A DNA stretch of 64,000 nucleotides from Chrysophaeum taylorii. Lineage: Eukaryota; Sar; Pelagophyceae; Pelagomonadales; Pelagomonadaceae. The translations under genes were made by a program, and so were the position numbers. Positions 30,421 to 39,534 of this stretch are shown one piece after another. Each line of letters starts with the position of its first letter. The first letter of the stretch is position 1. A model generated the notes under the pieces. That model saw nothing but the letters and a program-made list of their open reading frames with translations. It had not been told where the DNA came from and did no database searches. The stretch spans positions 310,001 through 374,000 of the forward strand of contig JAQMWT010000362.1 of assembly GCA_029834535.1 (NCBI GenBank). Reading direction: 5' to 3'.

Positions 30421-30477
30421 ACCGAGGCCAAGACGGCCCAGCTCCACCACACCTACCGTGATTGGGGCCTCGCAGCT
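30421..30477 (+). repeat. Third copy of the 58-bp coding-like repeat
   Basis: It matches the pair at 24646-24783 and ends ATTGGGGCCTCGCAGCT. Some upstream sequence (CGCCGAGCG) is also shared, so the repeat is part of a longer degraded segment flanking both sulfatase genes. Confidence 0.65.
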
Positions 30478-30640
30478 ATATCTAGGGCCGGCTACGACCT
30501 CACCGATCTTAGCACGTCGCGGCCTCGGGCAGCCCAACCCAGGCAACTCGCGCTCAGGAGGACGTCGCAATCTGTACTACGTAGTATTCCGGGTTTCGCC
30601 CGGAACTTTCGGGTTTTGAGGTTTTTTAGGGTTTTTAATG

Positions 30641-31075
30641 GTCGACTGCTTAGAGGGGTAGCACGTTCGTCGAGGGGCTTTGGGTTGTGCGGAGACGTGA
30701 GGGATGCCTGAAAGGCGGGAGTGGGTATCCCGGGTCTTGAGGGTTCTAAAAGTCGACTGCTATGATGGGGGGCACGGGCGTTGGGGGGCTTGGGTTGTGT
30801 GGAGACGCGAGGGATGCCTGAAAGGGTGTGGGTATCCCGGGTCTTGAGAGGGTTCTAAAAGTCGACTGCTATGATGGGGGCACGGGCGTTGAGGGGCTTG
30901 GGTTGTGTGGAGACACGAGGGATGCCTGAAAGGCGGAGTGAGTATCCCGGGATTTGAGGGTTTTTAAAAGTCGACTTCTAAGATGGGGGGCACGGGCGTT
31001 GAGGAACTTGAGCTGCGTGGGGCCGCGAGGGATGCCTGGAAGGTGGGAATAAGTATCTCATTCAGGGGTTGGGCG
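30641..31075 (+). repeat. Four tandem copies of a 109-111-bp unit
   Basis: Units start at 30641, 30752, 30861 and 30970, each with GTCGACTGCT or a near variant (GTCGACTTCT in the fourth). Each contains GAGGGATGCCTGAAAGG or close to it. A fifth, more diverged unit lies at about 31287-31390, and a degraded relative near 811-900. The family is not recognised. Confidence 0.85.
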
Positions 31076-31101
31076 AAGACGCGACGAATGCCTGAAAGGC
31101 A

Positions 31102-31200
31102 GGGTCATCGCCGAGCCGCGGGGCAGGCGAAGAAAGGATAGGCCCCGCCCGTAGGTCATACGCATGTTGCCGCCGGACGTATGTGCGACGAAGTGTGACG
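31102..31200. repeat. Dispersed repeat, copy 2
   Basis: The block matches 928-980 and extends further right with GTTGCCGCCGGACGTATGTG and GACGAAGTGTGAC, shared with copy 3 at 32103-32198. In the minus direction both longer copies translate HFVAHTSGGN or close to it, which suggests a former coding segment. Confidence 0.75.
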
Positions 31201-31386
31201 TCCTGCTGGGCGCGGGCGGCGTGGGTGGGGCTGCCCGAGGCGGTGGCATGGCTGATGGAGGTGAGGGCACAGCGGTTTTTTGAAGTCGACTGCAAAAAGG
31301 GGAACACGAGCGGCGATGGGCTTTATGTCGTGTGGGGACGTAATAAGGGATGCCTGGAAGGCGGGAGTGGGTATCCCGTTGGGGGT

Positions 31387-31490
31387 TAAGGAGTAAATTC
31401 AAAATTTTTATTAGGCCAGAGCGGGCGCCGATGCACGCAGCTCAGATTAGCGGGGGTTGGAGCGTCGAGCAGAAAGGAGAGCTGGGGTGA
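31387..31490. repeat. Repeat shared with 50895-50993
   Basis: AGTAAATTCAAA, then GCAGCTCAGATTAGCGGGGG and a GAGCG...GTGAG tail align by eye with a segment upstream of BRR2 (AGTAAACTCAAA, GCAGCTTAGATTGGCGGAGG). On the minus strand both read ANLSC in the same frame. It is probably a fragment of an unidentified mobile element. Confidence 0.45.
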
Positions 31491-32102
31491 GTGGGAGGAG
31501 ACAAGAAGGACGTTGACGCAGGCCGTTTGCAGGGACGGCCGAGAGCGCGACCCTATTCGTCCGGGCGCTGGCAGGGACCCGGCGGCCGGGGAGACGTAGG
31601 GGCGTTGGCGTTTCTCTAAGCGTCTCGGCGCTCCCTGAAATGTGCCTGAGCGTGATGCTGCTGCTGGGGGTGGGTCTCGGCTGCACCGCCCTCGACATGC
31701 TGTAGGCCCGCGAGGAGGAGACGGGCACGCTCACGGTGCACCGTGATGGAGAGACAGCGGTAGAGGCGGTGTGTCTGAGCCGCCGTGGCTGCCAAGAGCG
31801 ACGGAACACCTTCCTTGAGGCCAGTCTTGACGCCAATTTGACGGTCGACACGGTGGAGAAGGCCATGTAAGTTGCCACTACCCTCCGTGAATTGCCAACC
31901 AACAAACACACCACGGGCCCAAACTCCGCGAGGCAATCTCGGAAAGGGGGCCCCGCGAGGCTGCTGGGTCAACCTCGCAGAATTTCCTGTCGGCGTAAGC
32001 AGCGTGCGCAACGTACTCGTGGCCCGCTTGTCGACTGGGCTCGGGGGGTTCAGGGGTTGGAGGTGAAGACGCGAGGAATGCCTGAACGGCGGAGCCTAGT
32101 AC

Positions 32103-32534
32103 GGGTCATCGCCGAGCCGTGGGGCTGGCGAAAAGAGGACGGGTCCCGCCCATAGGTCAAATGTTGCCGCCGGACGTATGTGCGACGAAGTGTGACAGGT
32201 TCTCGGTGGTGAGCTTTGTGCCGGTCGAGTCGCGGCCATTGCGCTCGGCCGAGTACTTCATCTTCGACAGTGTGTGGCACTCGACGGCGCGCGCCTGCCA
32301 GTCCGCGAAGAAGCGCTGGATCGAGCACTTCGAGACGTTATACTTCACCAACGGCTCAAGCGCACCCGGCGAAACTTGCCGGACATGATGTCGCGACAAT
32401 CCGCGACGATTTTTCGCGCCGCGCGGATCTCTGCACGTCCTGCTTCCTAGCCCGCTGCTTAGGAGATTTTGGAGGCGATGCCGTGACAACCCGAAACTCT
32501 TCCACCAGCTCCACACGCGGCTTCTTACGAGCAC
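32103..32534 (-). other. Dispersed repeat copy 3 with helix-turn-helix-like coding trace
   Basis: The left end (32103-32198) is copy 3 of the dispersed repeat. Reading leftwards on the minus strand, about 32440 to 32157 stays open and gives a segment with NVSKCSIQRFFADWQARA, which looks like the recognition helix of a helix-turn-helix, followed by HTLSKMKYSAERNGRD and HFVAHTSGGN. It may be the N-terminus of a transposase. No catalytic domain is recognisable nearby. Confidence 0.35.
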
Positions 32535-33199
32535 CTTTCTCCACCGTGAGTCTCTTACGCAGCGACGGCGCCGCGGAGAGACCTGTTTTCAGGACGAGTG
32601 CGCCTATATGCAGGACGCGTTCGCCCTGCGGGCTGGCTCTCTCCTCTCTTCGCCTGCTTCCCGGCTCGGCGGCGAAAATCCCTCAAGCCCCCCATGATGC
32701 TCGTCCATAATGCACTCCGGGTTCTCGCTTCAGAATCCCTTTTACCCCCTCCCACCTCGCATTCGACTATGTTTTCGCCGCAAGTGGTTCCCCCAAGAAT
32801 AATCCTCGGGGTTGTCCGAAGAAAGTGTTTAAAGGTGACCTTTAAAAGGTCAAAGAAAGAAAGTGCCTCGAAGGCTACCGCGTCGTGCGAGAAGTCCCAA
32901 GAGGCGATATCGATGCCAAAACGGGAGTTCAATCCCAGCATGGCGACGACACCGACCCTCAGCGAAGAGATCGCAGCAGCTGATCTTCGTGAAGGCGCCG
33001 AACTATTGCGAAGAGAAGAGTTGCAAAGCGAAAAATCTCTGAGCGATAATCTTGCGTGGCCCACTATCATCGAGCGGCACCAGTTTGACAAACAGCTTAA
33101 GGGCGAGGTGGTTTGCTCGAACCTCGAGTGCCAACTATCATGTCCGTAAATATCAGGCGTTTGCTCACGCGTGTTGAAGAGGAGTCGTTCGTAGGTTGG

Positions 33200-33930
33200 C
33201 TCGTCGAGTCGTAGGTTGACCGGTCGAGTCTTATTGCGTGCGCCATGCGAAGAAGTACGCTGAAATCGGGATGAACGCGCGCGAAAGCCTCCTTTTGCGG
33301 TGCCGCAAAAATCGCAAGAGCACCAGCACATTTTGTTCAACGAGAACTATTGCAACATCATCGGCGGCAGCATTCCATTGAAGAGGCTCTACACCGGCCT
33401 CTTCGCCCGCCACTCCGATAAACTGGCCTACAAAGTCAAGTAGAAGATCTTGGTGAGGCGCTTGGCTGTGAACTGCGCGAGGCCTTCGAGGAATACTTTG
33501 AGGGCATCCGTGGTCCGTGCACGGAGCTGACCGATGCAGGCATCGTGGGTGAGGTCTTATGGAAGATCAAAACCCTCTCCGCATCTACATCGACGAGACA
33601 CAGAAGTACGTCGACTACGCCGACAACAAAGGCAACGCCAAACAAAAGTTCGCCGTCGGCAAGGACGAAGTCTGCGTGGTGGTTGTGATCGAGGACCACT
33701 AACAAGACCGTTGTGATGTGCTGGGACTTCTGCACCATGAACTATGGCACGCAGTCAGTCGATGCGCGCATTACTCTAACCGAGGGCCTCGCGATCGAGA
33801 AGTTCAAGAATTCGACGGCCAGATGTCTGGGCGACAATCTTGCTGCTCGTCATCTTTCACTTCAGCTGTCTGGCTTGCTGCACTTCTTCTTCGAGCATCC
33901 CTTCTTCTTCAAATCGCTAAAGTAGGGACT
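33200..33930 (+). pseudogene. Decayed, unrecognised coding region
   Basis: Coding-like peptides appear in successive plus-strand frames: IIGGSIPLKRLYTGLFARHS, then LGEALGCELREAFEEYFEGI, then NPLRIYIDETQKYVDYADNK, then KTVVMCWDFCTMNYGTQSVD. No single frame holds them all. I recognise no family. It is an old gene or mobile-element copy broken in a few places, or less likely a spliced gene. Confidence 0.35.
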
Positions 33931-35149
33931 TAATTTGAGCTTGCTGGCCGTGCCGGCTATGACGCCGGGCCTGAGGTCGTCGCACACGATTCCAGACTTG
34001 CAGCGCTTCCCAGCAGAAAACATCGCTCTTCTGTGCCTTTATCTCTTGGAGCTGGCCTCTGCGAGCTCGTCCTTCTCTTTCGCTGCACGCTTCGAGTCTC
34101 GCTCGAGGTCCGAACAGGCTCAAGAGTGGCAGAGTCGTGTCCATCGATGATGCGGACGCGGCCGATTGACGACGATGACAACAACAACGACGACGACCTT
34201 CAATGATCACTTGCACAGGTCCCCGAAATCCATTAACGTCGAAATTCCAGTCTATCATATTCCATGGGATTCGACTCCGGTATGCGGGTGCTCCCAACAG
34301 CGGTTGGTCCACATTTTGAGCTACTTTGGGGTCTCCGTATCGCAGCAATAGTTGTGTTGTCATTGACCTTATCTTTGCCGGCCGACCACAGCCACCAGCA
34401 GGTCAGCAGACCGTAAGTTGTGTCAAACCAGACGATGTGTGGGCAAATGTATCTGGAAATGGCACGTTGGCGGAGATACTGGCTCCTCTTAAGCTCCTTC
34501 TTTCTAATTCCAAAAACGGTGGTATTGATGTCGGGCCGCCTGAATAATAGAAGATGAGCGCACGTGTACACCGCGCTACGTATCTCATGTCAAGTGCTCG
34601 GCGTTGCAGGTAGCTCATTCCAAGCCTGCGCTATCGCGGCATACGTAGTCCTGGACCTCACACGTTGATGTTAATCCAGTGCATCTGTCGCTCCTCCCAC
34701 TTTTATCTCTATCTTTATTAAATTTTCACAGCATGGCTTCGGTTTTATTGAGATTTGACATTTTATTCCCATGATAGGAAGAAACATTTAAGTCTTACGG
34801 TTGGGGAACGGTTGTGTAAGAGAAAGCGCAAGTCTGAGGCACGAAATTTGTGAGAGAAGGTACGCAAGATTGCGAGTATACCCCAGCGAAGACTGATGCG
34901 AATTACGGTCGAGGACTGCCGACGCAAGGAATGAGTCGAAGCTCAGCGACCATTTGGCGATCACTCGGGCAGCGAGGTTGAAGAGGAGTTATGAAGATTG
35001 ACAAGACAGCAGCAGAATATTTCAAAGCCCAGTGCTTCAACAGGATTGCCCTCCAAAAAGCAAGTTCATCGAATGTGTTCATGACGTCACCGTGAGCTCG
35101 ACCAGGAGTCAGGATCGCTTATGTTGAAAGGCGCTTGGTACCGCCACAA

Positions 35150-38100
35150 TCAGCAGGTGTCACAAGCCTAGATTCCAAAAATTTTCAAGGCAGGGATTAG
35201 GGCATGTGTTACCACTGGGCAAGATTCGAAGCCCCACTCTCCGTCATCGCCTTTCACCTGCAAACGCGGGAGCATGGAACACCTTTACGATTGAACACTC
35301 ACGACGCATCGTGTTGGAACATAGGCCGACACCTGTGAACAACGTTTAATTTGAATTAGCACGGATTACAGGCGAATCTTGTGATTTGCACGACGACTTC
35401 AATGTTAAGAAGCTTCGGACTCTCAACAGTACCCAATCACAGTCTTTGCCTGCGCCAAAAATCAAACCGTGTCAGCTCGATTCATCGATACAGTAGGTGT
35501 GCCTGAGCACGCGTTGGAATTTTTTGACACTGGTCCTTGCTCGTAGCTCCCGACTTGTACCACGAATCGTCGTTGGCGCAAGTCTCGCCAGTTGTATCAA
35601 GCGCATCGAAACAAGCTTCACACGCTGCCCTGCAAGATTGGTACGCGTCTGCAAGCACGCGCTTGTCATCGATTATCGCAGAGGGGTCGAAACGCACAGT
35701 TTCCATCATCGCCGATCGCGGTGCACCGATTCCCTTTCGCCTCAGCAACCCACCTAAAATTGTGGGTGTGCCAAGGATTCGCACGAAAATACTTGCGAGC
35801 AGTCCTTCGACGGATCTCCCGTTTTATACCACGCGGCGTCGTCTTCGCATCCATCGTACGAGCACGCGCCGCACGCCCATGGGCAGGCCTACCAACGTGT
35901 CACCTCAGATCCGATGTCTGTCTCGAGAATAGTGACCTGACCTCGAAGCCATACGTTTCATCAGCGGCCTGCTTGTGGCAGCGACTCCCAGCCGCCTCGT
36001 GAACCCATGTGCCTGTGGTTGTCGCATAACGTTTACGAACGAGGCAATCACGAGATGTCACGGACAGTCGCGGCTCGGCGTGGAACCGAGATACCAGCTA
36101 GTGGAATCTCCTTCACAGTTAGTGTCACTGCACGTGTCACAAGCTACGGGGCCTGACGCACACCATACGCAGAATTAAATGGAGATTTCGACAAAGAACG
36201 ACGCACAGCTCTCATAACCAAATTTATCAATTCCGTTCTCGGTTCCCTTGACCGCGCATCGCGTGGGCGCAAACGACGCCTGTGATGCACTTCGAAGAAA
36301 AAAATCTAGAGAATAGAGACGGCGAAACAGACCACCCAGTCGCAATCTTTCGCGGTATCGCCCGATTTGTACCACGCCGTGGAATCTGCACAGGAATCCC
36401 CTACATAGTCACCTTCGTCATCGTCGCCTCCATCGTCATCTTCGTCATCGTCGCCTCCATCTTCGGCGCTATCGTCTCCACCATCGTCACCATCAGTTGC
36501 GGTGTCGTCGTCGTCGGGGCACGTTCCGCACGCGTTCAAGCAATAGTCCGAGGCTGGTGAGTTCCCACCGATTGAGCATCTCGTGTCTGGGTTCTGAGCA
36601 ACCCAGTCACAACCGTTCCCTGATGGACTGGTCCAAGAGTCGGCATCTGGTTCAAAGCAGCTCGTCGGCGCAAATGTTGGCTGGGCAGTGGGAGAGATTG
36701 GAGCAGCGTTGATGGTTTCGTCATCGTGCTCGTCAATCAAATCCTCCAGCTCGCTGAGCGCCGTACTGTACGAAGAATCAGACGCGAGCGATGTCTGCTC
36801 GGTTGTATCGGAAGTAAGATAGTAAAGCTGGTTGCCCGAAGTGCAGTCAGGGTAATCATCGGTCTCGTCGCACGTGCTATCGTCCAGTGTGCTAATGAGC
36901 TTGTAAGTGTCGTCGCGAATGACAGCGCGGTCGAAGCCATACTCCACGATGATGCTGTCGCGGCTCAGCGACGTCGCCGCGCCGGTGGCCAGCTTCGCCC
37001 ACGAAACGCCATCGAAGTCAGTGTATCCCGAGTAGTCGGGAAAGGCAAAATCGACGAGCGTAGGCAGGATATCAATGGACGAGACCAACTCTGAAACGAT
37101 GGCGCCCTTGGAGATGCCGCCACGGGTCCAACGCACAAATAGCGGTGCGCGCACCCCAGTCTCGTACAGAGTTGTTTTCTCCGAGCCGTTGTCGCTCGTC
37201 ACCACGATAATCGTATTTTCGAGCTCCCCCTGTTCGTCGAGATAAGACAGCATGACTCCAAGAGAATCGTCAACCCAGATCGCGGAAGCGACGGCACTCT
37301 CCAGCCGCGTAGCTGTCGCAGCATCCTCGGCGGTATCCCAGAGATCGCTGTACGATGGCATTTCGCAATCTTCTGACAAGCACAGAGTGCCATAGACGGT
37401 TGGCACGGAATCGAGTCGACCGTCCACCGTATCTTGTCGATCGCAGCTAGACTCGCCGTCGGCGCAAAGGCCGTCGACAAGGAGGTCATCGAGGTCGGGC
37501 TCGTGCGGCACGGTTGGGTTGAAGTACAAAAAGAACGGCACGTCGGAGTATTCGTCCATGAACTCAACTGCTCTAGTCGTCATCCAGTCGAGGTTATGCG
37601 TGAAGGTGCTGCAGTAGTCTTCCCCAGCACAAGTATTGATGTTCTCGGTGTACAGTCCATCAACATAGTCAAACCCTCGAGCTTTGACTGCCGACACCTG
37701 CGACGCGTAGGTGTCGTCCTCCATAGAGCCACCATCTTCGTTTCCCGGCGTGAGGTGCCACTTCCCGATATGGGCGGTGGCATAGCCTTGCCCGGAGAAG
37801 ATCGTTGCGGCGTTGTACAACGAGTCGAAGTCGTCAAGCTTCGACCAAGATACTTGGACGTACGTGCGGACGTCGCTTCCGTACGCGCTGGCCGACCTGG
37901 CGGTATTGAAGACGCCGCGGGACGGGTATCGTCCCGTAAGCACCGAGAACCGCGTCGGAGCGCACGACGACGACGTGGTGTAGGCGTGAGTAAACGAGAC
38001 GCCGTTCTTCCGGACGCTGTCGATGTTGGGTAAATAATCAGAGAGACCATCAAAATCGCCGGCCTCGTAGCGGTAACCGTCCGGAAAATCGGGTGGGTTT

Positions 38101-39404
38101 ACGTAGTCTCCCCAGTCTTCGAAGTAAGCCGCCAGCGCGTCGTCGAATTGAACGATCAGGACGTTGGGGTCGCCCGAGTCTTTCGTCGGGGCTGGCGTCT
38201 CCGTAGTCGGCTCGAGCGAGGGCGCCGGGGTTGGCTGCGACGTGGGCTTTGGCCCGATGGTACTCGAGGAGCCGTAGAGAGCATTGAAAAGCGCTGGCTT
38301 CGTCGAGTAGCTCGACTGTGCGTTCGTCGTGCAGTTGGGCGTATGATCGGGGTAGTTTGCCGGACCCCAGCACCCCATTTGGTATGGGAAGGTTTTGGAC
38401 ATAAAGTAAGCGTACGCGTCGCGAGTCCCGTCGGCGTCGTCGTCGTACCGAACGCCGTTGCACATATCCAGTCCCGTGCCGTCGTAAACCTCGACCGTCG
38501 ACGACGCGTAGGGCCCAAACACCAAATGACCGTCGAGCGCGATGCCAACAATCTGGAGATCCTCGTGGCCGTCCATCGAGTCACCATCTTCGCCTTCGAA
38601 CATCAACGTCGTGACCGAGACTTCGTCGTCGTACTGCGCGAGGGCCTGGTAAGCAGTACACGTTGATCCGTCGCTCGCCCAATACGCCGGCGACAAGCTG
38701 TGGTGGTGCAGCCACCCGTCGGCAGCGTGCACGAGACAATTGTCGACGCTCTCGACCTCCTGCGCAACGCCGTTCCAATACGCCGGCGGGAACCACGGGT
38801 CGACGTCATTTGCGCTTGTGCCCCAGCTCACGATGCCGGTGATCGTCACCATCCCGTTTCCGACGGTCGTGTCGGAGCCGTCCGCGGATTCAAAGTCGTT
38901 GTCATCGTTGATTTTCGCAGACGCCATGGCCCTCGTGGAGCACAACGCGTCGTCGACCTCGTCCTGCGTCGTCGCTTCCGTCTCGTAGTTCTGCCCGGTT
39001 ACCACGGCCTGGTTAAAGTTGACCTCGAAGTCCAAGTTCTTCTCGTCGATCTCTGCTTGCCCGACGGGTGCCATTTGTCCGCTGCCGTCGGGCATGTTGT
39101 TCGTCTGCACGCGGATCCGCGTCGTCCCGGTACTGGCGTCGCAGCTCACGCAAAGTTTGCGCGTCCACTGGCATTCGTCGTCCGAGATCCAGGTCCCGTT
39201 GCCCGGGCAGTTGTTGACCACGGCGATCACAACCTCGCCGGTCATCTCCGCCACGCTGTCCGCGGCGTCGACGTACCCGTCGCCATCAGTGTCGGTGCAC
39301 GTGTTGAAGAAATAGGTTGTAACCGCCTGGCAGAGGCTCAGGGAAGTGTCCGCGCCTAACGCGAGCGGCGGCACGGACAAGAGGAGGGCGACCACCGCCT
39401 TCAT
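35150..39404 (-). CDS. Sulfatase 3: YHYH + sulfatase + five Cys modules, spliced 3' end, no TM
   Basis: The signal peptide (MKAVVALLLSVPPLALGADT) starts at 39404. Exon 1 (36333-39404, 1024 codons) has the YHYH domain, sulfatase (SSCAPTRFSVLTGR, Cys481), one SWTSP-type Cys module and an Asp-rich linker. Unspliced, the frame stops at 36306 inside module WYKSGDTAKDCDWV. I place ten introns that restore the consensus each time. Exons: 36333-39404, 36207-36279, 36066-36152, 35942-36012, 35797-35888, 35698-35753, 35541-35648, 35433-35449, 35306-35332, 35213-35257, 35150-35167. Total is 3666 nt, 1221 residues. Joined modules read KDCDWV/ASFAPTRCAVKG, SRDC/TWVHEAAGSRC, KDCS/WVAEAKGNRC and KDCDW/VSAYVPTRC/VKGDDG, ending ESCPV/ACDTC-stop. 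Eight introns are GT-AG; two begin GCAAG. No TM helix, so it is probably secreted. The last exons are the least certain. Confidence 0.72.
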
Positions 39405-39534
39405 CGTTCCATGTCCACCGATCGAAAGAAGAACAAAAGTTCTCCCTCGCCACACACCATATCAGTGCCGTTGAGATATCCGGATAAGTGCTTGCGAGCG
39501 ATGGGTCGTCGACAAAACTTGTGTTAATAATATA

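Larger units (their letters stand above)
30158..35149. other. Repeat-rich spacer between sulfatases 2 and 3
   Basis: About 5 kb hold tandem and dispersed repeats (listed separately), a helix-turn-helix-like coding trace near 32.2-32.5 kb and a decayed coding stretch near 33.2-33.9 kb. I see no intact gene. From about 34.7 kb on, the sequence is notably AT-richer. Confidence 0.5.

Noticed and set aside
32555-33340. 261-residue minus-strand frame in the sulfatase spacer
   Set aside because: Its peptide has mixed composition with no domain, and it overlaps an equally unconvincing plus frame.
36306-36332. Stop codon of sulfatase 3 at 36306 as the real gene end
   Set aside because: It cuts a module after KDCDWV, and splicing of a 53-bp intron restores ASFAPTRCAVKG in frame with later modules.
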